Shown here one piece after another: positions 43,651-56,969 of a stretch of DNA of 64,000 nucleotides. The position numbers and the translations under genes are program-made. Below the pieces are notes generated by a model, which saw only the letters and a list, made by a program, of their open reading frames with translations, ran no database searches and had not been told where the DNA came from. The first letter of the stretch is position 1; each line of letters opens with the position of its first letter. The DNA is from Dictyophora rubrovolvata (lineage: Eukaryota; Basidiomycota; Agaricomycetes; Phallales; Phallaceae): contig CP114122.1 of assembly GCA_029959195.1 (NCBI GenBank), forward strand, positions 2,418,001 to 2,482,000, given 5' to 3'.

Positions 43651-45048
43651 ATGACTCGGTTTGGTGTTCTTAAATCCAAAATATTCCAAAAAAAGCGTAG
43701 GGCGGCGAGGCGTTCTATTGATCCTAATCTAAATGATAGTAACGACCACGATCCTGGACCGAATTTGGGAACAGAGTATGTGTTTGAATGAATGGGACAC
43801 TCGTCTGCTTTATTGTTTTATTAATTATTTAGTGAGAATATCCCTGACGAGAATCAGGAGATTGATGGTAACCCTGTTCTTCCTGCTGATCATCCAATAC
43901 TACCCGCAGTTACACTAGTACTTCCTCCGGAAGCAAGTCAATCCGAAGGTCCACCAGCAGATGATAGGCCTCAAGGAACCTCAAAACAGGTTGATAGTGC
44001 TCAGTGCGAAGCAGCTCATGGAAATGAACCAGCTCCGAATCCCACAAGTATGCCCAACCTGCAAAATCAGCCCGCTTCAAACTGCAAATTATCGTCACCT
44101 TCAAGTCCGAGTTCCAATCCGAATCCGAATTCAACAGTTGAATTCGCAGATCGTGTGAACCAAAACCCCCATTCCCATATTGATCGCCCTTCCGACCCAT
44201 GTCATGATCAAGATCGACAAGAAAAACAAAGGACTGAAGACAAAGGGAAGCAGAGGGAAAAGCCACCTGTTGAGTACGTTTCAACGGGTTGTCAAGCCAA
44301 TTTCCCAGATATCGATCATTCTTCACCTCTTCCTCCTGTACGGTCATGTCACGATCATTCATCTTGTTCGAATTCAGCCAATCACAGTGCTATCCAATGT
44401 TGCGCGATCACAAAAGCTGGAATGCGCTGCAGCATATTCGTGAAGATACAGCACAATCACGATCACGACCATGATGCTTACATTCCTTCCAGTCGCTACT
44501 GTCACATTCACAGAAGAACGCAAGGAACGGAGTGTAATTCAAATTCACAATCCAATTCTGCTCCAAGCCATGAACATGGCACAGCTCCCAGCGGACCAAG
44601 CGTGAAAATACGAATAGACGTTACACAGTCCACGTCAATTCAATGCTTTGGCATGACAATAAAAGGTACAAGATGCGGAAAGATGGTCAGAACTAGAGAC
44701 AGTACTGCTTCACCCATCGCGTACTGTCATCTTCATCTTTACCAACAGTATCATCAACAGCAACAACAGGGTCCCGCTGTCGGAAAAGACACTTCTCAAT
44801 CCTCATGTCGAATGTCACCGGAGCCGGATATCAAATCTCGTGCTTTCAGGACATCGCACAGTCCGTGTAGCTCAAGACCTTCCTCCTCTTGTTCTTCTTG
44901 CTCAGGAGTTTGCGTAGCCGTCTCCGTTCAGTGCTGTGGAAAGGTGAAGGGAGGTCAACAATGTCGCCGTCATGTTTCAAGCATAGACGGCGCCCCGCCG
45001 GCCTATTGTTTTCAACATGCTTCTCAACGTGCTAGGTATATGTATTAA
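43651..45048 (+). CDS. Protein with three C-x9-C...C-x2-H motifs, paralogous to upstream neighbour
   Basis: Two exons (43651-43775 and 43833-45048) give 446 residues. It starts MTRFGVLKSKIFQKKRRAARR, a basic, NLS-like front, followed by an acidic and Pro-rich stretch. Three motifs follow: CCAITKAGMRC...YCHIH (about residue 230), CFGMTIKGTRC...YCHLH (about 310) and CCGKVKGGQQC...YCFQH at the C-terminus. Spacing is C-x9-C and C-x2-H in each, with a Gly three residues before the second Cys. Between motifs lie His/Asp and Gln runs. The gene lies 480 bp downstream of the 872-residue gene on the same strand. Tandem duplication followed by divergence of the linkers is the simplest reading. Function unknown. 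Confidence 0.75.
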
Positions 45049-47687
45049 TTAACTTCTTTTTTGACCGTGAAGCTGACGAATTATGAAAGTGATACAAATG
45101 TTTTCGTTGAGACGATTATCGAATTGTGAAATGAGGAACTGAAGCAAATTGAAGAATCTCATATTCACAGAACATTTTGGTGGTTTTTCCGATATCGTTA
45201 CCTTAAAAAAACGCTTTCGAGAGAATCACCACTCAGACTGTGAATATGAGGGTTATGGTCCGTGTACGATACTAATTTGAAGAAGATCTGATATTATGTC
45301 CCGATTGTAAAATATTTTTCGAGACTCGCAATACCTTCGCTTGTTTTTCGGCTTTTACCGTATATACAGACTTTGTGTACTTGAGTTTATCTAAACCTTA
45401 AAGCTAATACAGCCTTATGGACAGGTATAACTGAAATAGAATAGCGAACACTTTAGTTCGAAAAGCCATGTCTGCTATTCAATCAGTAATCTGAATCAGT
45501 TGGCACCCGGGTGACTTCTCGAGTCCTAAGCTCGGAGTGCTTATAAATACTTCTCCGATTGTGTCCATCTATGTGGGTCGTCCAACAGAAAATTGTAAAA
45601 ACCTTTTGGATATGCTTGGATGACTATTAGTACCAGAGACTGACACTGACGCCGGCATTGTGGTAAGATACCGTTGATCATCTCGGGTAATCAAACAGGA
45701 AGTCCTGGCCTGGACGAAGCCACGGCTACTGTACAGGTAATTGAAACTGATATCACGAAAGCAAGCAAATTATAATAACAGTGAAACCGGTAAAATAATT
45801 ATTTGTGACACGAAGTAAAAAACGCGCTTATGCAGGGAGAAATTAGGTCAGTTATAATAAGGTGCTGATAGTACTAGAAATGAAATGAAAATTTGTTACA
45901 TCAGAATCATGATTAACGAATCAGATCGAGCGGAAAGAACAAAAAATCCATGGTGAGGAGCCAAGGAAGCAGCCGATTTCCAACAACGGTGTGATTTGCT
46001 ACATGGCTGTGCTTTGCCTTGGCGTAGTTGCATGCAACATAAATCTCCACCGTAAATTGTAGATAGCAATGTCCCCGACCCTTAGCTCCATAATTCTTTC
46101 CAATCACACACGCACATCTGTAGCACGTCCACCTCGCGCCAATTCTTCCATACCCTGTGATACTTGTCTCGGTGTTCCCCCGACTCCACGACCAAGAACA
46201 GTCCCACTACCATCCCTTCGTCCTGAACACGTACCATATTGCATTTCTCGAGGTTTTGAACGTCTATATCTCCAAAGAGACCTTAATCAATAGTCAATGT
46301 CATCCTGACGCATGTTTGGCATTCACCATGGACGTGGTCCGTGGTATCTTTTGACGGGTAAGTAATATTTGGGCATCTTCAACGCTCATATGTACACAGT
46401 TGATCAGTAATGTTTTGCAGGGCATGAACTGCATCAATTGCTGGAGTCCTCATTGGAACAACAAATGTATCATCATAATAGTTATTCATTCATATTTTCC
46501 CTATTTTTATGTATATTCAGTTTCCACTATGTTGCTCTCAAATAATATCTGTCATTGCTGTCATCACGATCAATAAATACCAAAAAGGTCATGATCCATA
46601 GGAATCCAAAGGATCTTTCATCATACTGTCCCTGTAATACAATACATCTCTAAGTTCTATTTATGAACTTGAGGCTAAAACGAAATTTTGTTGCCTCGGT
46701 GTTATGAAAACGACGGAAAGAGATCCGCGATAGGCTCAGCCTAATCTCGGGCGAACCGTGTCCCACGGCCAATTTGCGAGTAACAAAGTAATAAAATAAC
46801 TCTATCCGCCAATTGCAGCGGGCCACTCAACTTTGACTGTGTGGATCGCCGCAGATTGGCATGAATAGAATTGAAGCCAGGAACGAAGAGGGTTATACAT
46901 TGTGATTACATTACCTATTGTCATAAATCAATTGACCAGCCTGCCATTCGCCTTGTTCGTGTCTGGATCTAGCCCCACACTGGCGGCATGTTTCTTCCCT
47001 AATTATGGCATGGCACCCAAAACAATAAAAAGAAAGAACAGAATCATGTAAATATGTAATACAAATACGACATATCAAAAAAAGAAGGAAGCGCTAGCGA
47101 ATTAGAAACTTAGCCTGATTTTCCGGTAATTGCATGCCTCTCCGGAACAAGCATGCACCGGCCTACCCAAGTAGTTAAAACAAATGATGCCTTTGCATTT
47201 ACGGTCTCCGCTGCTAAGCTTTGACCGGAAATCTGTTGTTTTGTAACTCGATGTCATATAATTGACATCAGGAAATCATTAGCTCACTAGACGCCGTTTT
47301 TTTTTTTGGGTGTATCGCAACATCACCCATCTTAGCGATATCATGTCAGGAGGGAGGCTCATCCCAGAGTCCTCGTTCCACGGATCCACATTTATTCATT
47401 TCGAAAGTTCCGGCGGATTACAGCTCTCCTTTTAGCTGCCACTCACGCAACATCACCAATTCACACAAAAAAACAGTCGGGCCGTTATACTACTCGACTT
47501 ATCAACAAAAACGGATTACAACGGCCCCTACACCAAACAATTTTTTTTATAAACACTTTTCTTACCTTTCTGTCCTCCAAGTCAGTGTTTTCGTCTGCGT
47601 CTCCCGATCGGTGTCTCGCTCCTCCCGATTCGCATATATTACTCGACATGCACGCTTCCTTCTTTCACATGTAGATCCCATACAGAC
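45049..47687. other. 2.6-kb interval without supported genes
   Basis: No frame with family features. The 46.0-46.4 kb stretch has short overlapping plus-strand frames that I could not join. The last 150 bp before 47,688 are pyrimidine-rich with ATATATTACTC, probably the promoter of the following gene. Confidence 0.45.
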
Positions 47688-48545
47688 ATGGATTCTAATA
47701 CTCCCCACACGCCTCGTATCAGACCTATACCATTACCGACCCTGCCGTCTGCCCCCGACAGACACTGTAAGCCAACACTTTTCTCACTGATGGCTCAATC
47801 AAACGCTCACTGACACTGAATCTCATCAGACATAGATGGCCAACTGACTCCTCTTACACCGCACCCCAATCTTCTTTTACAAACCCAACAAGTCCATGAA
47901 ATTCTACGACAAAAGGGATCGACCGACGTCAGTACCACTGGCACGTCGGATTCGGAAAGCCCCAGCCCCGGCTCCGATGGCGAGGATGAGGGTCTCTCTC
48001 CACTCTACTACGACTTCAAAGATCCACCCTCCAAAATAATACTCGGAAACACAGCATGCACAGCCGGAGTATCCCTCAGGCTTCTCAGAACCATACCAGC
48101 GACCAAAATTCCCCTTAAACAATTGCGCATTATTCTCCCAACAACAACGCCAATCTCACTCATCATCTCCAACTCGCCCTTCGTCTCGATTTCGGATATC
48201 TTAGACACCATATATTCGACACTACACGCACCTATTAGTTCCTCAGTTGGGGATGACCTCGATCTCCCTAATACCATTTACAATACCCTGCCCACGGTTG
48301 ATCCCTCGGAGACCAATTCCCCTGGGTTCCCCTCTTCTTCAATTCGAGCTCCCGACATACTACACGTACCCCTCCGCGGGAACTCATATGATTATCACCC
48401 CACTGAACAGTCAGTGTCAGACACCGACTCAAACAGTGGGCGGAAAATCGACTATCTTAATGGTCGTACCACTTTTGCTGGTTTGACACGTTGCACCGTC
48501 GCGGAAGAGTTTGGACCAATAACGTGGAAGTTACATACCACTTGA
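47688..48545 (+). CDS. DUF6699 family protein, copy 3
   Basis: Two exons (47688-47766 and 47830-48545) give 264 residues. Unlike the other two members it has an intron near the start (rebuilding RHYIDGQL) and a short Ser/Asp-rich front rather than a Pro/Tyr-rich one. The core reads KQLRIILPTTTPISLIISN, SISDILDTIYSTLHAPIS, then after a long loop GRKIDYLNGRTTFAGLTRC and a final ITWKLH. The loop between the helix and the RxxYL segment is longer than usual and carries SDTDSNSG. It is the most diverged of the three in this window. Confidence 0.8.
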
Positions 48546-49490
48546 GCGTTCCATTGTTTCACGTTTAGGGCCAACTTTGTTCATTCGCGCTTCTGTTTTT
48601 TTTACAATTTCCTCTTGTGGACCTTCGCTTCATCCTTAGCTAGTTTGGACTTTTAATAATCAAACCGGGCATCGAAAGTTCCCTCGTGACCCGCTAATAA
48701 TCGCATTTACATATGTGTACAACCAGTGTACTTGTTTTAATACCACAAAAAAAAAAAAGAAAGAGCGGATTTTTTTAAAAAGAAATCAAATCACGCGCTC
48801 TATCCAAAAAAAACACACTACGACGACGAACTTTTGATCCCAACTATGAACAAGAATTCATCACTCAATTAGTCTCTTCCATTTTCCGTAGTACCACGAA
48901 TCCGGAGAAAAACCCTAGACCGCAGAGGTGAAAAAAGAATTCGAAGTTTATGATACTATATTTAACCCGGAAGAGATAATATTCCCAAAAAAGCCTGTGC
49001 ACACGTTTTTTTTCCGGTAGCTGACTGGGTATTTAAATATAACGCGCATGTTGTCATGCTGGGAGATATTATGTTATTCCGCCCACCTGATACATTGATG
49101 AGAGAAGGCATGCAAATCCCATCCATTTGTGGAAGTATAGACTCAGTTTATCCGAGGTGCGCGGGCGGCGAAAACCGAGACCGGCCAACCGTCGACCACC
49201 GTGGTAAATGTTTTGTTTACGACGACTGAAGATCAATTTGCGTATGAACTAAATTGCATTTGACCCGAAAACGCTTATAGGGTCGTAAACACTTGCTATC
49301 ACTTGCTATGAATTGATCACAGGCATGGATGAAATAAGAAATCATTTCTGAATTATACCCAAGAAAGTGCGCGATATAAGAAAAGTAAAAACGACCATCC
49401 GGTCACCTCCACAAGCCGTAGGTTTCAACATTGGCCAGTCTCATAACCAATTTCAGTAGGACATTCCCAGGATTGAGTTCAGGGTTGGTA
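48546..49490. other. Convergent intergenic region
   Basis: A-rich and T-rich runs near 48,750 and 49,005; no supported coding exon. Confidence 0.45.
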
Positions 49491-50309
49491 TCAAGAATGA
49501 GAGACGCTGGATCAAAAATTTCAGGTAAACTTGAATACATACGTGTACATCTGGTCCACTTACCCAATTCCCCAAGAAGAATCAGCAGATTCACAAACTC
49601 CCTCAGGATAGAACGGTTGCACTGGAGGAAAACAATTACTTGCAGCATCCAATACATGTCCAACCTAGCGAAAGTTTGATGACTCAAATATATTCAACGC
49701 TCGAAAGAAAAACTTACCAAACTTGAATAACAAAAATCTAGCGGTAGGTTGCCATGGTTCTCAAGGAAGACTTCGCACGTCTCAAACGACAGCACTTGTA
49801 TTTCGTCCGCATTAAGGATAATGGTCTCATGTGCGTCATTAAAATCCATATGTGGCAAGATAAGAAAGGAATTGAGGATGACCATACAGTCATCAGCAAT
49901 GGGTGGGAGGATGCCCTCTTTATGATTGCACTGAATGTTACCTACATCCAGCAATAAAAAAAAGGGATGAAAGAAACGTAGAATCTGTACACACAATGCG
50001 AGTCACAGGTATTTTGCGCAAGGGTATCATTATCATTTTGATATGAATACTCTTGCAGCAAACGATTGCCCGGAGCACAATGGTAAGTAGAGTGAGCGAT
50101 GTCGGCACCATTGAAAGGATACGTAGACTTGGTGATCAGCGCTGCATCCTTGCAACCCCTAATTGAGCCTAATGAAGTCGTCAGCATGGGTGGAATCTGA
50201 AAGAATGATTTCACGAGCCAGGATGAGAAATAGATACCGCTGCGACACTGTAAAAACCAGCGACAAGAAGTACTTGGAGCTGAAGCTTTAGCAGAGTACA
50301 GAAGAGCAT
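49491..50309 (-). CDS. Secreted cysteine-rich protein, function unknown
   Basis: Five exons (50309-50238, 50196-49995, 49941-49718, 49664-49564, 49506-49491) sum to 205 codons. A signal peptide (MLFCTLLKLQLQVLLVAGFYSVAA) is encoded almost exactly by exon 1. The mature part has ten cysteines (GCKD, YHC, NTCDSHC, IQC, DDC, ETCEVF, DFCYSS, SNC, GVC), an even number compatible with five disulfides. Short words such as LSFETCEVFLENHG and DSSWGIG resemble conserved blocks of small secreted fungal proteins, but I cannot name the family. Intron 1 is only 41 nt. The product is likely extracellular. Host- or microbe-interaction roles are possible, and nothing in the sequence proves one. Confidence 0.6.
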
Positions 50310-50922
50310 ATTGCACGATTTGCGATTGAAAGACAATGAGAAGTTGCTGGAGATCGCTCAGGCTTGAATCGAGCTATATATATGGGACAGTAAAACGCAA
50401 CAGTCAAGAATTCTCACCATTTCAATTGAATTATCAATAGTGTAGAATAGTATGTGTACACGATAAATAAATTATGATTAAGGGGCTCGACTCTGGAGGA
50501 CACCGAGCAAGCGAATGGTGTTACTATACCAAGTTCGAAGTTAACCCAACGCTGAAGTGGGGACCAGTGAAAATCTTCATGCCTCATCAATCTCCAAAAC
50601 TATACCCCTCAATTTAGTACCCTGACTTGAAAAAACACAAGAGGAGACTGACGTTAGTCGAATTTACAAGTAGACATGTGGTTGACGGCGGGGGAGATGA
50701 AACGGCAAATATGTCTAGAGTAGTCATTTGTCGACTAAAATGAGTCTATTTAGGTAAAACAATGAGAAGCCGCATGGTTTGAAGAAAGTATGAAGAAGGG
50801 GCCTACTAACAAGAGAAATAAGTTAGACATCTTGATATCCTCGAGTCCGGAAGATGGGATGAGGAATTGGTAAAGATGACGGCGATAGGACGATAAGTAT
50901 AACATAGTACAATTACACAGTT
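50310..50922. other. Short intergenic region
   Basis: Upstream of the secreted-protein gene and downstream of the polymerase gene (both minus). A TATATATATGG run at about 50,372 (plus) lies some 65 nt upstream of the secreted-protein start and may be its TATA region. Confidence 0.4.
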
Positions 50923-53900
50923 TCACTCGTCTCCATCCCAAGTATCAACGGATAATAACCCAGCAGATTTATAAAACCGCTGCTGGGAATTTTTGGATAT
51001 TAACTGCGATTCCGGCGCAGTTGTTGATTCTTCAAGGGTACTAGCCTTCTTCGCTTTGCGAGCTTTCGGCGCCTTGATTTTCAATTTCTTGCTTCTCGAA
51101 ATTTTCATATCACGTCCCAAATCAGCAAGAAGCTTGATTTCATCAATGGAACTCGTGGACTGTGCTTTCAGCCACTTGGCGTCTGAAGCTCGGTGAACGA
51201 GGAAGTCTGGCACCGTGTAGCCTGGAACGTCAATGTTACCCTCACGGCTCACCCACTCTTCCATGGGCGAACCGCCTTTCCATAGTGATCCCCCGTTGGT
51301 TTTTTCCAACACTGCCACGATGTCGAGGCTTTCGCCAGGAGGAATAGGGTTCGGCTGACTAGGCGTAACACAAGGCATGTCAACTTCCTTACGGAGAACC
51401 TTGTCCACATCAACAGCACTGAAGAAGGCAACGCCTTGAGGCAAATCATCCATCCCAAGACGATATGCGAAGATCGACCGTGTCCAAAGATTGGCAATTT
51501 GTAGGGCTAATACAGCTCGATACTTGTCTTCTTCCTTCACCAAATAACGCAATTCATCGTGCACGGATATTAGATATCGAGCTTGAATATCATACTTTTG
51601 GATAAGATATTCCATAGACACAATGAGAAGATGAAGGTAGTCCACGCCTGACGATTGAACAGCCCAGTTGATGCGTGAGGGAAGATAGTCGGCCCCGAAC
51701 TTCTCCGGAAGATACTGCTTTGAGAGCGCGAAGGTAACACCGCAGTCTAGAACAGGAGTTTTGGGTTCATCGGAAATGGCTATTTGCTCGAGTTTGTTGA
51801 ACACAAAACTTTCCGTTCCGCCATACCAGAACTTATGACCGAAAAGATCGGGACGATGGGTGTTTTTACCCTTGGTCGAAGCGTACAGCTGTTCCGCAAG
51901 GCCTTGAGCTTGTTCCGGTAACATCGACGCATTGCTCTGCAATAAAAGCAGCATTGCATGCTTCATCCCAGCACCATAAATACGCGAATAATTGAAGACT
52001 TTGGCCTGATCACGTGTAATCCCGAGTATACTGGCGGTCTTCGAATGCAAATCAGTACCAGCTTTCTTCGTACCCTCCAGTGTCATCCAACCAATAGCAG
52101 TCGCACCATGCAAACCAAACTGAGCGTCACCCATGCAGCTCGATATCCAAAGTTCTTCCGAATCGACATCCGCTCCGATGATGGCATATCCCTCTGGAGC
52201 GCGCACCATGGCTTTCAGCTCTGAACCGACTCTATTTTCCTTGGCATTCGAAGCTGTAAGCCATGTCTTTTCAATCGCCCGGCGAGTAACGGTACCCATT
52301 GTGATAACTTGAGGGAGTATCATGCCCCACTTGCCACCCGGAGCGGCTAAAGATCGCAGCCCTTGTCGATCGTGTTTGTCCCACACGACCATCTGCTTCA
52401 TAATACGATCGCGTGCACTGATCCAATAACTGCATTGGGCATTGACTTCTAGAGCTTCTCCAGCAATTGGTTCCGGGCTGTTAAGAGTCCCGTCGGCAGC
52501 AAACTTGATAAAAGTCTTGCCAAGCGGACTGCCTACATTGGCATCTTCGCCATCTTTATGAGGTAATTTAAAAAACGCAAATTGACCTTCATATTCACTG
52601 GCTTCTCGGAGGGTCTGGTCGTCAGCGTGTTTAAATGAGAGTTCTTTTTGACGTGTTTTGTAAGTGCCGTCATGCAAGGCTTCTCGAGCCACTCTGAACG
52701 TCCACCCATGATCACGTGAGAAGACTAGCGGCCATCCTTGCCATTTCAGACGAAATAGGAGAGGAGCTACTCGACTGCGCACTGAAATTTCAAGATTATC
52801 GGCGGATGTTGGCCTCGAAGCCTTGCCTAATTGCCAATACCAGCTGGGAACAAATTCCGCTCGTCCTCCCGCTTCGCCGAGAACCTCGGTACTTCCGGTT
52901 AACACAGGTGTCCATTCCAAAAATTTCATCCATGGCTCCCAGTCTTTCCGTTTCGCGGATTTAGGATCATGCATATGGTACATCTTAACAGCCAAAACCC
53001 TCACAGGTTCAGCGACTTCGTCATCATTGGCTTCTGACACAAGCTTGAGCCATATGCCCATGCTCTCGCTGCTGGGACGTGAAAGAACACCGCTTTTGTA
53101 GTGTCTGAAAATTTGTGTACGATCAAAAAGACTCTTGAGGCGCGTTTTTTGTGGCGAAAGGATGCGCTCAGGAAACGGAAGACCCGGGTCGTCCACATAA
53201 GAGTGCCAGCCGTATTGGCGAGTATGCCAAACAGGTTGATTATGAATTTGCAACCGCAAGATGTATGGTAGAATGTTGTGTCTGACGTAAGGATGAGAGA
53301 CACCGAGGATTTTCAAATCGTTCAAGAATTTGGGTATAAGCCGTGGCTTTTTACTGCTGTAATCGAAGACATGGGGAGATGGCAACGCAGACTCGAGAGC
53401 CGCGAGCTCTTCTTCGTAGTCACTTTGGCCTTTGCCACTTCGAACAGCTTTTGGAGTCCAGTCAAGTTGTTCGAGCCAGACGTCTCCTTTCCATTTCTCT
53501 CCAGTAGAAAGACGTCGGGCGCTCTCCGCCATACTCTTCAAAGCATTGGTGACTTTGATTTCCAGTGCTTGATATTTTCCTTCGGCAGCCTCCAGATATT
53601 TCTCCCAGTTTTCATCCACAGGAAGAAAACTACTACCCATACCGCAAACACCCGCGAAGCTGACGGGATTGGGACACTTTTCCAAAAAAGCCGGGAGAAT
53701 CTTGCAGAACACTTGATGCGTTACAGCGACATCTTTTGCGCAGTAAGTGAGATATGACGAGATGCCGGAGAGAATAGATTCAGGAGATGCAGTCATGAAA
53801 TCGTCACGTATAGCCTTGTCTACTTCGATGCCGCAGTGTAATCGAGCAACCTCAGCAAGAGAGTTGACGGCCGTTAGTTCTTCCCATCGCTGGCCATTGT

Positions 53901-55069
53901 GATCTCCTTCCCACGGGGCTTCTAAGCCAACGTCTGCGATAGCTTGTAGTGAAGGTAGCGACTCAGATAAGTCAGCCAGCTGTGCCTCTAGATCCAGCCT
54001 TTGCTTTTCGTCCTTTTCCCCTTCAAGACACTCTTTAAGTTCATTCATAAGTCCCATCACCGATTCAACCGCCTCGTCCTTCATCGCCTTGCTAGCTTGC
54101 TTTTGTTTTCGGTATTTGCTCCATGCAGAACGCTGATGAGACGAAACTCCGTTGACGGCGACATGAAGTGCCATGGTATCCAGCCACCTAGTGCCAGTTC
54201 GTTGGATATGATATTCTTCCAATGTCCTCGCACGATCATAAGCAACGTTATGTCCGACTACAATACGCGATTTCGAAGGATCCCCGAGCGGTATCAATTG
54301 TTCAACCTCTGTTGTTTCCTTCATAAGCCAGGGCGATATCCAGACATACCACGCAGTAGGTGATGCAGCACAGGCCATGATAGCATATGGACTCTCATTT
54401 GGCAAAGTTTCCACGTCAAAAACCAGCATTTCTTCATTAGGGTAGTCGATTGATTCGTGCAAGCCATCATTTCCCGTCCAGTACTTAGTCCACCCCGATT
54501 GAATCACCCAATCTTCCGGTGGCGGAGGCAGCGTCAGAGATGCCAGCTTTTTTGATTGTGAAAGATAGGGTTCGGCTATTTTCGAGCCTATAGCGTAGAA
54601 GTGGGAATCTAGATCATTTCCTTCCAAAGGTGGTAAGGTGAATGAAACTGGTGGATGGGTAGATGACTGAGCTGGATCCAAATTATGTTTGGTGAGATGA
54701 TTTTTCGCGATTTGGACATAAATGTCCGGCGGAGCGGGAAACGTTGCATGTTTAAATGCTTGCGAATGCAATTTTGGTGACAGGAGTTGGACACCCAGCT
54801 GGTTTCGTCTCACTTCTACAAAAAAAAAATGGTTCTAACAGCACGAAAACACGTAAATTGATCGAATACAGACCTGGTATTATCGTTGCCTGATCATTTT
54901 GTTGCAAAACTGACTGTCTAGCTTCAGTGTCTGGCCCTGGAGGAAGAGAGGCAGCTGGGAAAGGCTGGGCGGTCTTTTGTTTAAGAGACAACGAAGCATT
55001 ATGCGAAGTTGAATGAAAAAAGTGTAAAGAGCCCACTCTCTTAGAGCAATGATGAATCCTAGTGTTCAT
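50923..55069 (-). CDS. MIP1: Mitochondrial DNA polymerase gamma (family A)
   Basis: Two exons (55069-54874 and 54815-50923) give 1362 residues. The intron joins IIP to EVRRNQLGVQLLSPKLHSQAF, the conserved start of the mature enzyme. The first ATG opens a mitochondrial presequence (MNTRIHHCSKRVGSLHFFHSTSHNAS: basic, hydroxylated, no acids). Exonuclease motifs are Exo I VFDVETLPNE (about 197), Exo II GHNVAYDR (about 255) and Exo III YCAKDVAVTHQ (about 427). Polymerase motifs are A GADVDSEELW (about 945), B RDQAKVFNYSRIYGAG (about 1000) and C VHDELRYLV (about 1150). All catalytic acids are present, so both synthesis and proofreading should be active. A fungal-type C-terminal extension of about 200 residues ends with a Lys-rich part. 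The enzyme replicates mitochondrial DNA in the matrix. Confidence 0.97.
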
Positions 55070-56969
55070 TCGCCACTTGGACAACACTCGGATGCATGAG
55101 GGAGCCGTCGGTGGGGAAGCGTTGTGACGTAAGCAGCTTTTGTCAGCCAGCTGCCTGCCGTTAAATGGCGCCGTGTCAGGCGGTTTTCGAGATCCCGCAA
55201 TCCCAAGCCAGTTTCTGTGCAAATTTCTGCTCAAATCGATGATGAACGAGGAAATGTCACCTGACGAAGCTATTGCTGTATAACCGCAGTCATTGTCACC
55301 TCTCGAATTTGATTAATGTTTTGTGATGTTCCACGTATTCATTCATCACATGTCCATTGATTGCCATCAACATTTAAGATCGGCATCTTGTATAAGGTTG
55401 GTCAAACTTGAATTTTGCCGGCAGTTTTGGTGCTCTCTTAAATCAACGTTTACTACTAGGAAGAGGAAATATCATGATGATCCTGTTCAAAAGGAAATTT
55501 ATCCTTCCTTTTCATTCAGTATCAATGTATATGGTTAGCCACTGTCCTGGACTAAGGTCATGAAAAGCTACGGCCTTTTGTGCTACATATTTCAATATGT
55601 ACTACTTCTGCTTCGCACTCCCTTTTTTCCTTTAGTCTTTCGTCGGGATTGCGGGAATTTTTATAGTAGCCGACATCAGCGCTGCTTACATAATAATCTG
55701 TCGTTCCATTTGACTGTTCTCATCACCCGGAATCTCCTTTTCCAATAACCCAAAAGTTACCTTATCACACAAAAAAGCAAGCCAAATGAACAATGATCAT
55801 ACACAAAGGAAACTCTCTTATCCGGTGTCAGAACCCCGATTAAAGTTTTTCCAAAAAAAACCTTTTGAGAAGCCACCGCCGTACCACCACCAAGCGTACA
55901 AACCTTCATATGACATGAAATGGCTTCATGACGAGATTTGAGCCCCTTCTATTAAAAAGAAGCTTCGAAAAAATTGATTGACTCTGCAGCATTTACCACG
56001 TACTCGCTTTGCACGAACATACACACCCTCTATTGGTTCCCCCTGCCTCTCGGATGCAATAGAACAGTCGCGATTCTCCAATCAGTCAAGGAAGCTACGG
56101 CGATCTCCGACATGTCATCTAAATGGCTCAATGGCGGGGCATGTGCGTGTCTATCTGGACTAGACTAAACACAAGGTTCGAGTAAATCGCTTGGGAGTGG
56201 GGGGGGGGACGGGGCATAAACATAAACCCACCCAGCTTCATTTTCTTTATATTGGTTCGCGTTTTCGACACGGATCACAATCCGATGATTGTTTGTATCA
56301 CCCACCACTATTCGGCTCTGTTGGCATCTTTTTAGGCATTATCAGATCGATGGTTCTTTTTACCATGTGATCAACACGACGGCCATGGAGCTTTTTTTTT
56401 CAAGACCATTTCCGACCAAGAAGCATAGCCAGAATCTGACTTGGGGTTTCTTATACTTTTAACCAGCTGCGCTTATCGGAGATGCAGGCATAGATTGTAT
56501 TTCAATTTGGAATGTCGGTCCTTGGCTTGGAGTATCTTCGGTAACAAACTAGCCTGAGTCGAGACCATGTGCAGAACCGCAAAACTAGGAGTGGGTTTGA
56601 CACAATGTCTTTTTCTTCTCCTTCTTCCACCTTTGTGCAGCAAATGAATTTGCAATTATAAATAAATTGAGCCCCAAGTCCGTTGATGTCGTAGTCCCAA
56701 TATAGTCCGTCTATATCCCTCCCTACGCAACGAATTTTAATATCTCCTCTGCATAAGCGATTGATATAGAGTAGTACGTAAAAGAGGAAATCGACATATG
56801 ATATGCAGAGTAAAAAAAAAACATTAGTAGCATGCCATTTCATTATGGTTATAGCTAGTCGTACAACAAAAGCAATAATAGTGGTAAAAAGGTTTCTCCA
56901 CATGGACAAGAGACACAAACAACAACAAAGAGGGGGAAAAACACAAATGCAATAATTAACTGTTACATA
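55070..56969. other. 1.9-kb interval without supported genes
   Basis: Contains the polymerase 5' flank and a G-run at about 56,199-56,212. Short frames only. I see no RNA gene or repeat. Confidence 0.45.

Noticed and set aside
46069-46354. Overlapping plus-strand ORFs near 46.2 kb
   Set aside because: No start context, splice partners or recognisable domain.
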